Assembly (NCBI GenBank): GCA_005779435.1
Contig: SXJH01000040.1
Location: 1 to 9,234, forward strand
Direction of reading: 5' to 3'
Length of the DNA stretch: 9,234 bases
Source: Nitrosomonas sp.
Lineage (GTDB): Bacteria; Pseudomonadota; Gammaproteobacteria; Burkholderiales; Nitrosomonadaceae
The notes under the pieces are model-generated. The model was given only the letters and a program-made list of their open reading frames with translations. It did not search any database and was not told the DNA's origin. Shown here in pieces: positions 1-6,996 of the stretch (within the stretch, counting starts at the first letter, position 1; each line of letters starts with the position of its first letter). Both the position numbers and the translations under genes were made by a program.

Positions 1-695
1 AACATTTGATGTACGGAGCAATGGCCTTTCCATAATAAAATTTTGGCTTTTTTGATTTGCTCCGGTGTTAAACCGCCCAAAGGCTCGTCGAAATTCCATA
101 CCGGCATTTCCTCCAACGGAATGCCTAATCGATGTCCGCTCCAACGACCAAGATGCTGATCGGGGAAAAACAACACCTTCTCGCGCTGTTTAAATGACCA
201 TTGCAATACTTTGCCTGCATTGCTGGAAGTGCAAACAATCCCTCCGTGATCGCCGCAAAAGGCTTTTAGGTCGGCCGAGGAATTAATATAAGTAACGGGT
301 GTGACGATTTCATCCGGATCCAAAATCTCCGTCAGTTCGCGCCAAGCGCGTTCAACATTGGCGAGATTGGCCATGTCCGCCATCGAGCAACCGGCGGACA
401 TATCGGGAAGAATGGCGATCTGTTCCGGACTGGAGAGCATATCCGCAACTTCAGCCATAAAATGAACCCCGCAAAAAACCAGATAATCCGCATCGGTCTG
501 TGCTGCAAGAAAAGACAGTTTTAACGAATCGCCGGTAAGATAGGCATGGCGGTATACATCGGCGCGTTGGTAATGGTGGGCTAGAATGACGGCGTGCTTT
601 CCTAATGCTTTCTTGGCAGCCACAATGCGCTGTGCGCAGTCTTCGTCTTGCAGCAGATCGTACGATTCGAAATGTAAGGCGTGTTGTTGAGACAT
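1..695 (-). CDS. nadA: Quinolinate synthase NadA (5' part; gene continues beyond the left edge)
   Basis: NadA is a cytoplasmic [4Fe-4S] enzyme that condenses iminoaspartate with dihydroxyacetone phosphate to give quinolinate, in de novo NAD synthesis. I translated the minus strand from the ATG at 695-693. It stays open to the window edge, giving about 231 residues, whereas the family is usually about 350-370, so the C-terminal third is outside. Visible family motifs in order are AVILAHHYQ near the N-terminus, FCGVHFMAE (first cluster cysteine), ILPDMSAGCSMAD, CTSSNAGK, and GHCSVHQMF near the edge (second cluster cysteine). The third cluster cysteine would lie outside. The gene is divergent from lptC, so the two do not share an operon. 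I see no strong Shine-Dalgarno before the start. Identity is very secure. Confidence 0.96.
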   Translation of the reverse strand, partial: MSQQHALHFESYDLLQDEDCAQRIVAAKKALGKHAVILAHHYQRADVYRHAYLTGDSLKLSFLAAQTDADYLVFCGVHFMAEVADMLSSPEQIAILPDMSAGCSMADMANLANVERAWRELTEILDPDEIVTPVTYINSSADLKAFCGDHGGIVCTSSNAGKVLQWSFKQREKVLFFPDQHLGRWSGHRLGIPLEEMPVWNFDEPLGGLTPEQIKKAKILLWKGHCSVHQM

Positions 696-902
696 TATCG
701 TTATTTGTGTCGTGATTTTAGTTTCAAAATGCTACGCCATTTTCATTGGGATTCATAAAACGGGTAAAAACGGCGAGACGCTGATTGAGTAAATGAAAAT
801 AAGTGTTCTGTTATAATCAAAAATTATGCATGAGAAATGGTAACGCAATCGAAGTTAATGAAGAGTCGGTTATATCTACATTGACACTGCGAGAAATTTT
901 TA
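696..902. other. Divergent intergenic region nadA / lptC
   Basis: This 207-bp AT-rich stretch separates the two divergent genes. It holds an extended -10 promoter candidate facing lptC (809-817). A small perfect hairpin, AAAATG (726-731) with CATTTT (738-743) and a 6-nt loop, lies in what would be the upstream or leader region of nadA. A TAAAAT hexamer on the minus strand (720-715) could be a nadA -10, but I find no convincing -35 partner. I recognise no operator for a NAD-responsive repressor. Confidence 0.6.
809..817 (+). promoter_or_regulatory. Candidate sigma-70 extended -10 promoter for the lpt-rpoN operon
   Basis: The sequence TGTTATAAT is a perfect extended -10 (TGn followed by TATAAT at 812-817). 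The -35 region is poor at normal spacing; TTGAGT at 785-790 is too far away (21 bp). Extended -10 promoters are known to tolerate a weak -35. Transcription would start near 824, about 80 nt before the lptC ATG. No experimental support is visible. Confidence 0.5.
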
Positions 903-1475
903 ATGATCAGACGCCTCTATTCAAATATTAGTTCACCGCTCATATTTTTCATTGTGTTGGCATTATTGACCGTTTGGCTGGATTATGTCACCCGCCCGCC
1001 TGAACACGACAAAGGCGACGATCTATATCGCAATCCGGATTATATTGCAGAAAATATCGTCGGTGTTCGTATCGATCATACACAAGACATTCAGCGTCAA
1101 TTTTCTGCGCGGACGCTTTTGCATTATCTCAATGAAGAAGTTACTCAACTGAATCATATCAGTTTCGTCAATCTGGATCCCGAAAAGCCGTTCATGCATA
1201 TATCGGCCGATCGAGCGCTCGTAAAAGAAAAAGGCAAGCGCATCGATTTGATAGAAAATGTGACTGCGGTGCGTGGAACAAGCGACGATAAGAGCAAGAT
1301 TACTTTGGTAACCGATTTTTTACACCTCAATCCGAATGAAAATCTGATTACGACGGATCATGCAGTGACAATAACCAGATTCAAAACCAAAATAGAAGCA
1401 AAGGGATTGGAATTCAATAACCGCATTGGAGAAATGAAATTATTGTCGGCGGTAAAAGCCGTTAATAATAAGTGA
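903..1475 (+). CDS. lptC: LPS export system protein LptC
   Basis: LptC is the bitopic inner-membrane component of the Lpt machine. It receives lipopolysaccharide from LptB2FG and passes it to the periplasmic bridge protein LptA. The 190-residue product is normal for the family (E. coli about 191). It has a basic N-terminus (MIRRLYSN), one membrane segment at about residues 11-29, and a periplasmic beta-jellyroll-type remainder with the LptC/OstA-like pattern of SADRALV, DLIENVTAVR and LITTDHAVTI. The ATG at 903 places the membrane anchor correctly, but the ribosome-binding site is weak. It is the first gene of the block, and lptA follows after 9 nt. In many relatives kdsC or kdsD precedes lptC; here nadA does, on the opposite strand. 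Confidence 0.92.
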   Translation: MIRRLYSNISSPLIFFIVLALLTVWLDYVTRPPEHDKGDDLYRNPDYIAENIVGVRIDHTQDIQRQFSARTLLHYLNEEVTQLNHISFVNLDPEKPFMHISADRALVKEKGKRIDLIENVTAVRGTSDDKSKITLVTDFLHLNPNENLITTDHAVTITRFKTKIEAKGLEFNNRIGEMKLLSAVKAVNNK

Positions 1476-1484
1476 TTAAATAAA

Positions 1485-2015
1485 ATGAAAATATTGATCA
1501 TGATGGTTTTTTTGGCATTGCTACCAATCCAGTTCGCTGCTGCAGAGCGTGCAGATCGCGAAAAACCAATGTATCTGGAAGCGGATCGCGCGACGGTCGA
1601 AGATGTAAATCGCAAGGAAGGAAGCCGGATTAGTACGTTTATCGGCAACGTCGTCTTAACCCAAGGAACCCTGCGTATTCTTGCGGATAAAGTGGTGATG
1701 AAAGAAGATGCGCAGGGATTCCGGCATGCAACTGCGACCGGAAACCTGGTAAGTTTTCGTCAGAAGCGCGACGGCATGGATGAATATGTCGAAGGTTGGA
1801 GCGAGCAAGCGGATTACGACAGCAAAACCGACAAAATTGAATTATTCCGGAAAGCGCGATTGAAGCGCGGTTTCGATGAAGTGCAGGGCGATTATATTTC
1901 CTACAACATGAGCACTGAGTTTTTTCAAGTCACTGGTAGTAAAGAACGCGGCGTTGAATCGGGAACGGATAAACGGGTGAGAATTACCATACAGCCCAAA
2001 AACAAATCCGAGTAA
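1485..2015 (+). CDS. lptA: LPS export periplasmic bridge protein LptA
   Basis: LptA polymerises head to tail in the periplasm, forming the bridge along which LPS moves from LptC to LptD/E in the outer membrane. The 176-residue product starts with a clear Sec signal peptide (MKILIMMVFLALLPIQFAAA, likely cut after about residue 20). An OstA/LptA domain follows, with characteristic YLEADRATVE, FIGNVVLTQGTLRILADKVV and TATGNLVSFRQKRDG segments. The C-terminus is short and basic. It sits 9 nt after lptC and 20 nt before lptB, consistent with one transcript. The Shine-Dalgarno is weak (AT-rich leader). Confidence 0.94.
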   Translation: MKILIMMVFLALLPIQFAAAERADREKPMYLEADRATVEDVNRKEGSRISTFIGNVVLTQGTLRILADKVVMKEDAQGFRHATATGNLVSFRQKRDGMDEYVEGWSEQADYDSKTDKIELFRKARLKRGFDEVQGDYISYNMSTEFFQVTGSKERGVESGTDKRVRITIQPKNKSE

Positions 2016-2035
2016 GAGTTGCATCAATCAATGTA

Positions 2036-2767
2036 ATGTCTGTAATGAGTGAATTAAAAGCCTCTAATTTAAAGAAGCGCTATAAATCGCGCGCTGTGGT
2101 GCAGGATGTTTCTTTTTCGATTAACAGTGGCGAAGTGATCGGATTATTGGGTCCGAATGGCGCTGGAAAAACGACTTGTTTTTATATGATTGTCGGTTTG
2201 GTGCCTTTGGATGACGGTAGCGTTTATCTAAACGAACAAGATTTGAGCCAATTGCCGATTCATCGGAGGGCGAAGCTGGGGCTAAGTTATCTGCCGCAGG
2301 AAGCTTCCGTTTTCCGTCGTTTGACAGTTGAAGAGAATATTCTGGCGGTATTGGAATTGCAGGATTTGGACGAAGATGCAAAACAGCGGCATTTAGACGA
2401 TTTATTGCACGATTTGCATATCAGCCATTTGCGGGATAATCCTGCGATCAGCTTATCGGGCGGCGAGCGCCGCCGCGTTGAAATTGCACGTGCGTTGGCA
2501 TCGCAGCCGCGCTTTATTTTGCTGGATGAACCTTTTGCCGGTGTCGATCCAATCGCTGTCATCGATATACAGAAAGTGATTGTTTTTCTGAAAGAACGAG
2601 GAATCGGTGTTTTGATTACCGATCATAATGTTCGGGAAACGCTGGGGATTTGCGATAGAGCCTATATCATCAGCGAAGGTCATGTACTTGCGCAAGGTCG
2701 AGCGGAAGAAATTATCGATAACGAAAAAGTTCGGGCAGTTTATTTGGGAGAAAACTTCCGTTTATAG
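2036..2767 (+). CDS. lptB: LPS export ABC transporter ATP-binding protein LptB
   Basis: LptB is the cytoplasmic ATPase that, as a dimer with LptF and LptG, powers LPS extraction from the inner membrane. The 243-residue product has the full ABC set: Walker A GPNGAGKTT at 39-47, Q-loop glutamine at about 88, signature LSGGE at 140-144, Walker B ILLDEP at 161-166, and switch histidine in ITDHNV at about 197. YLPQEASVFRRLTVEENI is the LptB-typical stretch after the Q-loop. A second in-frame ATG at 2045 gives MSELKAS and is an equally plausible start. lptF and lptG are not in the window. rpoN follows after 53 nt. Confidence 0.96.
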   Translation: MSVMSELKASNLKKRYKSRAVVQDVSFSINSGEVIGLLGPNGAGKTTCFYMIVGLVPLDDGSVYLNEQDLSQLPIHRRAKLGLSYLPQEASVFRRLTVEENILAVLELQDLDEDAKQRHLDDLLHDLHISHLRDNPAISLSGGERRRVEIARALASQPRFILLDEPFAGVDPIAVIDIQKVIVFLKERGIGVLITDHNVRETLGICDRAYIISEGHVLAQGRAEEIIDNEKVRAVYLGENFRL

Positions 2768-2820
2768 CTGCACCGTCAATCGAGGCCGAATTATTTAGTA
2801 ATGGCGGTTTTTCTAAAATT

Positions 2821-4269
2821 ATGAAGCCAACACTCCAATTAAAGCTGACGCAGCAGCTCAAGCTTACGCCGCAATTGCAGCAATCGATACGTTTGTTACA
2901 GCTATCGACTGTCGAGTTGAATCAAGAGATTGAGCGCATCGTACGAGAAAATCCGCTGCTGGAATTGCACGATGAATGGAGTCCGGTAAACGACGACAAT
3001 GCTTATGACGGTGAGGAAAGCACCGATTTTGCAACTGAAGATGGTAATGCTGCGGCAGAAAAAGAACCAAAAGACGAAACAATCCCGGATGAAAATTTTG
3101 GCGTAGATTCCGAGTGGTCGCCGGGCGGTTCTTTTTCGGATATTTCTTCGGATGAAGAGGATCGCGATTCGCCGCAAATACCGGATAAACCTGCCAGTTT
3201 GCGTGACCATCTGAATTTTCAAAACAACCTGAATCAGTTATCCGAGCATGACAGAAAAATTATCGGGTTGCTGATCGACAGCCTGGATGAGGACGGTTAT
3301 TTGATGCAGGATTTGGAAGAGTTGCGGGAGATGTTGCCCGCAGAACTTGGCATCAGCTTGGCCGATTTGGAAAACGCATTGCAATGTTTGCAGCGGTTCG
3401 ATCCGCCCGGCGTCGGTGCTCGCGATCTCAAGGAATGCCTGATGTTGCAACTGCAAGCAATGCCCGATGACGTGGCTCATCGCGACCAAGCAATGGAAGT
3501 GGTGCGGGAGTATTTGGAAATTCTGGCATCGAGAGATTTTGTTCAAATCAAAAAACGCTTGGCTTGCGACGATGAAAGCTTGCGGGCTATCCAGAAATTG
3601 ATTACCAGTCTCAATCCAAAACCGGGGATTCAATTTAATGCGCAGAACGAGCGCTACATCGTTCCCGACGTTACGGTGAGCAAAAAGAACGACATTTGGG
3701 TGGTGAAACTCAATTCAAATGCTTTTCCTCGCCTGAGCATTAACCGTCTCTATGCTAACATTTTGAAACAGGATCACCATTCTGCACGCGGATTGATCGA
3801 TCAACTGAATGAAGCCAAGTGGTTGATTAAAAATATCCAGCAACGTTCGCATACGATTTTGAGGGTTTCCAGTGCAATAGTAGAACGGCAACAGCAGTTT
3901 TTCGAGCATGGCGAAGTGGCGATGCGGCCACTGGTATTGCGCGAAATTGCAGATACATTAAATTTACACGAATCAACGGTATCGCGAGTAACGACGCAAA
4001 AATTTATGTATACTCCGCGAGGTATTTTTGAGCTGAAATATTTTTTTGGCAGCCATGTTGCCACCGATACCGGCGGCGCTTGCTCTGCGACGGCAATTCG
4101 CGCATTGATCAAGCAACTGGTACAGGAAGAGAACCCTAAGAAACCGCTCAGCGATAATAAAATTTCAAATATGTTAGAACGGCAAGGCATTATTGTGGCG
4201 CGTAGAACCATTGCGAAGTACCGGGAAGCGTTACAGATTCCTGTCGCCAATCTGCGTAAATCATTTTAA
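2821..4269 (+). CDS. rpoN: RNA polymerase sigma-54 factor RpoN
   Basis: RpoN directs RNA polymerase to -24/-12 promoters and needs AAA+ enhancer-binding activators. The 482-residue product has all three regions. Glutamine/leucine-rich region I (residues 1-50) is the activator-responsive part. Region II is strongly acidic and low-complexity (about 51-118, many D/E/S). The core-binding and DNA-binding part has a helix-turn-helix around 373-396 (LHESTVSRVTT) and the diagnostic RpoN box ARRTIAKYRE at 460-469, 14 residues from the end. It is intact. The lptB-rpoN-hpf-ptsN order is the classic proteobacterial context. The Shine-Dalgarno is weak, and the 53-nt gap after lptB could hold an internal promoter, which I cannot demonstrate. 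Confidence 0.97.
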   Translation: MKPTLQLKLTQQLKLTPQLQQSIRLLQLSTVELNQEIERIVRENPLLELHDEWSPVNDDNAYDGEESTDFATEDGNAAAEKEPKDETIPDENFGVDSEWSPGGSFSDISSDEEDRDSPQIPDKPASLRDHLNFQNNLNQLSEHDRKIIGLLIDSLDEDGYLMQDLEELREMLPAELGISLADLENALQCLQRFDPPGVGARDLKECLMLQLQAMPDDVAHRDQAMEVVREYLEILASRDFVQIKKRLACDDESLRAIQKLITSLNPKPGIQFNAQNERYIVPDVTVSKKNDIWVVKLNSNAFPRLSINRLYANILKQDHHSARGLIDQLNEAKWLIKNIQQRSHTILRVSSAIVERQQQFFEHGEVAMRPLVLREIADTLNLHESTVSRVTTQKFMYTPRGIFELKYFFGSHVATDTGGACSATAIRALIKQLVQEENPKKPLSDNKISNMLERQGIIVARRTIAKYREALQIPVANLRKSF

Positions 4270-4289
4270 TTAGCATAAAAGGAAGAATA

Positions 4290-4613
4290 ATGAATCTCAA
4301 ACTCACCGGTAACCATGTGGAAGTTACTGACTCAATGCGTGAATATGTTATTTCAAAAATCGGTAAAATTACACGGCACTTCGATCATGTTATCGATGTT
4401 AGCGTTATTTTATCGGTCGAAAAACTTAAACAAAAAGCCGAAGCCAATGTGCATATTCGCGGGAAAGATATTTTTGTCGAAACCGACAGCGAGGACATGT
4501 ATGCATCGATCGATAGTTTGGTCGATAAATTGGACCGACAAATCCTTAAGCATAAGGAAAAAAATCTTGAGCGCCGCAATCATGGCGCATTAAAAGATCA
4601 GGAGCTTGAGTAA
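4290..4613 (+). CDS. hpf: Short-form ribosome hibernation promoting factor (HPF/YhbH, sigma-54 modulation family)
   Basis: This 107-residue protein has the S30AE/HPF fold sequence: MNLKLTGNHVEVTDSMREYV at the start, a basic KIGKITRHF helix segment, EANVHIRGKDIFVETDSEDMY, then SIDSLVDKLDRQILKHKEK. Short HPFs bind the 30S decoding centre and promote 100S ribosome dimers in stationary phase; long HPFs carry an extra C-terminal dimerisation domain that is absent here. AAGGA at 4279-4283 lies 6 nt before the ATG, making this one of the few genes here with a good Shine-Dalgarno. The gene is 20 nt after rpoN. A 145-bp MITE begins 4 nt after the stop codon and separates it from ptsN. An overlapping 92-codon frame at 4315 is a shadow. 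Confidence 0.95.
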   Translation: MNLKLTGNHVEVTDSMREYVISKIGKITRHFDHVIDVSVILSVEKLKQKAEANVHIRGKDIFVETDSEDMYASIDSLVDKLDRQILKHKEKNLERRNHGALKDQELE

Positions 4614-4617
4614 GTTA

Positions 4618-4762
4618 AGGAAACACTGATTCATTCGGCGAACGAGATGAAGCACGAGGCGCACGGAACGCAGCAACCGAGACCTATCGACAAGATAGGC
4701 GAGGCAGCGAGTGCCGCGCAACGAAACGATTCGCTCGTACAGCCAATAAATCAGCGTTTCCT
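4618..4762 (+). mobile_element. MITE-like repeat, copy 1 (145 bp, TA-flanked, between hpf and ptsN)
   Basis: This 145-bp element begins AGGAAAC and ends GTTTCCT. The terminal inverted repeats are 29 bp each (4618-4646 and 4734-4762), 23 of 29 positions pairing. A perfect central hairpin, CCTATC (4683-4688) with GATAGG (4694-4699), has a 5-nt loop. TA flanks it on both sides (4616-4617, 4763-4764), as expected for the target duplication of Tc1/mariner-IS630 transposition. A second copy lies at 8224-8368 with 12 substitutions and no gaps. It encodes no transposase and would have to be mobilised in trans. One frame is open through the element, with an ATG directly after the left repeat (4647); that frame continues to a TGA at 4863-4865. 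Transcribed in the operon, the arms could fold into a long hairpin. Confidence 0.85.
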
Positions 4763-4861
4763 TAAAACGCTAAAAAGTTATCTTGTTCGGCTATTAGTGA
4801 TGGCTTTGCGCCCGCAAGGGTATGTACGCTGTCATTATTGCAATGAAAAATACTATTTTCC
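4763..4861 (+). other. Remaining hpf-ptsN spacer after the MITE
   Basis: These 99 nt follow the element and precede ptsN. I see no promoter, no U-tract terminator and no Shine-Dalgarno near the ptsN ATG. The frame entering from the MITE stays open and ends in TGA at 4863-4865, overlapping the ptsN start as ATGA. Its last residues read YVRCHYCNEKYYFP and include a CxxC pair. I do not consider it a demonstrated gene. Confidence 0.5.
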
Positions 4862-5329
4862 ATGAATCAAATTTCGCAATTATTACCTTTATCCAATGTC
4901 ATCGTTGGGTTGGACGTTACCAGCAAAAAACGGGTTTTTGAACAAGCTGGATTATTATTTGAGAATGCAAACCAAATTGCGCGCAGTCAGGTATTCGATA
5001 GTTTATTTGCGCGCGAAAAACTTGGGTCGACAGGATTGGGGCAAGGAGTCGCTATTCCGCACGGACGCATAAAAGGCTTGCGCGATGCAGTCGCCGCTTT
5101 GGTGACGATGAAGGAGGCGATTCCTTTTGATGCACCCGATGGGCAACCGGTTAGCATTGCATGCATATTGCTGGTTCCGGAGAAAGCGACCGACAAGCAT
5201 TTGCAAATACTCAGCGAGTTGGCGCAAATGTTCAGTGACAAACAATTCCGCGACAGTATTCTGCAGTGCAAGGACGCGGCGGCAGTCCATAAGCTCATAA
5301 CCGATTGGGAGCCTAATGTCGCAAATTAG
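4862..5329 (+). CDS. ptsN: PTS IIA-like nitrogen regulatory protein PtsN (EIIA-Ntr)
   Basis: PtsN is the terminal phosphoacceptor of the nitrogen-type PTS (PtsP/EI to HPr/NPr to PtsN). It regulates, rather than transports, affecting potassium, nitrogen and envelope processes in the cytoplasm. The 155-residue product is a PTS_EIIA type-2 domain. The phosphorylated histidine is in GVAIPHGR at about residue 67, preceded by the typical LFAREKLGSTGLGQ and followed by FDAPDGQPV and LVPEKATDKHLQILSELA. The start MNQISQLLPLSNV matches the family N-terminus, so the ATG at 4862 is sound although no Shine-Dalgarno is visible. It overlaps hprK by 14 nt. A MITE has separated it from hpf. Confidence 0.95.
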   Translation: MNQISQLLPLSNVIVGLDVTSKKRVFEQAGLLFENANQIARSQVFDSLFAREKLGSTGLGQGVAIPHGRIKGLRDAVAALVTMKEAIPFDAPDGQPVSIACILLVPEKATDKHLQILSELAQMFSDKQFRDSILQCKDAAAVHKLITDWEPNVAN

Positions 5330-6269
5330 CATTGCCGAGCTTTTCGAAGATAAAAAGGAAAAACTCACACTGACTTGGATCGCCGGTCAACGCGGTGGCG
5401 ATACGATATTGAGCGAGGAGTTAATCGCACAATCCGGCCAAGGATTGATCGGGCATTTGAATTTTATTCACCCCGAATGGATTCAGGTGATCAGCAGCGA
5501 TGAGATTCATTATTTAAACAAGCTCGAAGCCGCTTCGCTAGAAAAAAAAATCAATCAATTGGTGCAAGGCAATTTGGCGTGCATCATCGTTGCCGATAAT
5601 GCGGAAATACCCGCATCGATTCTGGACATGGCCAATGGCTACAATATCCCATTGCTGCATTCCCCGTTACCCAGTTTGGAAGTCATTTGGCTGATTCGCA
5701 CCTATTTGGGGAGTGTGCTGGCGCCTTCGTGTAGTTTGCACGGCGTGCTTTTGGATGTGTTGGGTATGGGTGTCATGATTACCGGCGAAAGCGGCGTCGG
5801 TAAAAGCGAATTGGCGCTGGAATTGATCAGTCGCGGACACGGCTTGGTTGCCGACGACGTCGTCGAATTGCGGCGTATTGCCCCCGAAACACTGGAAGGC
5901 CGCTGCCCGCCGGTGTTGCGCGATTATCTTGAAGTGCGCGGTTTAGGCATGTTGAATATCCGCACTATTTTTGGCGAAACCGCAGTGCGACGGCACAAAA
6001 ACATGAAACTGATTGTGCATTTGCAAAACAGCGGAGGATCGATTGCGCTGGAGCGCTTACCTATCACCGATCTGACCGAGAAGATCATGAATGTCGATAT
6101 CCGCAAGGTGGTTATCCCGGTGGCGGCTGGCCGTAACCTGGCGGTTCTGGTGGAAGCGGCGGTGCGCAATTATGTGCTTCAGTTGCGAGGAATCGATAGC
6201 ATGAAGGAATTTATCGAACGCCATGAGCAAGCGATGAATCAAGAATCGGGCGACAAAAGCTCGCGTTAG
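5316..6269 (+). CDS. hprK: HPr kinase/phosphorylase HprK
   Basis: HprK phosphorylates and dephosphorylates HPr on its regulatory serine, setting the state of the PTS cascade. The 317-residue product has the HPrK N-terminal domain (about 1-125) and a C-terminal P-loop kinase domain. Visible key sites are the SLHGVLLD histidine at about 142, Walker A GESGVGKS at 157-164, the acidic pair in VADDVVEL at about 180-181, and the family signature LEVRGLGMLNI at 205-215. It overlaps ptsN by 14 nt in a different frame, implying translational coupling. HPr and Enzyme I are not in the window. In many betaproteobacteria rapZ follows; here ubiX follows after 46 nt. Confidence 0.97.
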   Translation: MSQISIAELFEDKKEKLTLTWIAGQRGGDTILSEELIAQSGQGLIGHLNFIHPEWIQVISSDEIHYLNKLEAASLEKKINQLVQGNLACIIVADNAEIPASILDMANGYNIPLLHSPLPSLEVIWLIRTYLGSVLAPSCSLHGVLLDVLGMGVMITGESGVGKSELALELISRGHGLVADDVVELRRIAPETLEGRCPPVLRDYLEVRGLGMLNIRTIFGETAVRRHKNMKLIVHLQNSGGSIALERLPITDLTEKIMNVDIRKVVIPVAAGRNLAVLVEAAVRNYVLQLRGIDSMKEFIERHEQAMNQESGDKSSR

Positions 6270-6315
6270 CAACAACAATCCGCTACGAGGAATTTTCTAA
6301 TCAAAGGATCGTTAG

Positions 6316-6930
6316 ATGAGAAATCCTCAAACCGTCACACTCGCGCTAACCGGCGCATCCGGCATGCCTTACGGCATTCGTTTGCTCGAAATGTTGTTGA
6401 AAGAAGGCAAGCAAGTTTATCTGTTGTATTCCAAAGTAGCGCAAATCGTTGCGCAGCAGGAAATGAATCTGATGCTCCCCTCCAGCGCCAAAGAAACGGA
6501 AGCGTTCTTTAATCGCCGCTATCAATTACCGGAAGGTCAGTTGCGGGTGTTCGGGCGCGAAGAGTGGTTTGCACCTGTTGCTTCCGGTTCGAATCCAGCC
6601 GATGCGATGGTGATATGTCCTTGCACTATGGGAACGTTGGCAGCGATTGCCGCCGGAATGAGCCAGAATTTAATCGAACGCGCGGCCGATGTCATGTTGA
6701 AGGAAAACCGTCCGCTGATTATTGTGCCTCGAGAGATGCCATTCTCGGCGATTCATCTGGAAAATATGTTGAAATTGGTGCGAAGCGGTGCGGTCATACT
6801 CCCGGCTAATCCAGGTTTTTATCATCACCCGCAGACTGTGCAAGACATTGTCGATTTTGTCGTTGCGCGCATCTTGGATCATTTAAGTATCGAGCATTCG
6901 CTGATTGCCCGATGGGGCGATCAAAGCTGA
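6316..6930 (+). CDS. ubiX: Flavin prenyltransferase UbiX
   Basis: UbiX attaches a dimethylallyl group to reduced FMN to make prenylated FMN, the cofactor of UbiD-type decarboxylases in ubiquinone synthesis. The 204-residue product is normal in length. Motifs are LTGASGMPYG (FMN binding, about 11-20), VASGSNPADAMVICPCTMGT (about 88-107), RPLIIVPREMPFS (arginine and glutamate at about 139-140) and PANPGFYHHP (about 163-172). AAAGGA at 6303-6308 lies 7 nt before the ATG at 6316 and supports that start. It is co-directional with hprK (46-nt gap), so read-through is possible, but its function is unrelated. An 81-codon frame at 6564 is a shadow. Confidence 0.96.
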   Translation: MRNPQTVTLALTGASGMPYGIRLLEMLLKEGKQVYLLYSKVAQIVAQQEMNLMLPSSAKETEAFFNRRYQLPEGQLRVFGREEWFAPVASGSNPADAMVICPCTMGTLAAIAAGMSQNLIERAADVMLKENRPLIIVPREMPFSAIHLENMLKLVRSGAVILPANPGFYHHPQTVQDIVDFVVARILDHLSIEHSLIARWGDQS

Positions 6931-6978
6931 TATTGCTGCGGATCTTGGCATCTCCGGCCTTAACATATCGCAGCGATA
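6931..6978. repeat. Inverted repeat immediately after the ubiX stop codon
   Basis: TATTGCTGCG (6931-6940) and CGCAGCGATA (6969-6978) pair at 9 of 10 positions across a 28-nt loop. No run of T follows, so it is not a standard intrinsic terminator. It may protect or end the ubiX transcript, or act as an activator-binding site, since it is centred about 68 bp upstream of the start predicted from the sigma-54-like site. Confidence 0.35.
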
Positions 6979-6996
6979 ACAAAAATAACTTCTCAA

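Noticed and set aside
777..786. GACGCTGATT, identical to the left end of MITE copy 2, possibly a third remnant
   Set aside because: Only 10 nt match and neither the following sequence nor a right-hand end is present; chance is the simpler explanation.
881..908. TTGACA at 881-886 as a -35 box for lptC
   Set aside because: The -10 would fall on or past the lptC start codon and no TATAAT-like hexamer is there.
3801..4250. 149-codon minus-strand frame opposite rpoN
   Set aside because: It lies wholly under the well-conserved rpoN coding sequence, including its helix-turn-helix, and shows no family features.
4647..4865. 72-codon frame beginning inside MITE copy 1, as a real gene
   Set aside because: Half of it is repeat sequence whose two copies differ mostly by amino-acid-changing substitutions, and there is no convincing Shine-Dalgarno; kept only as a finding about context.
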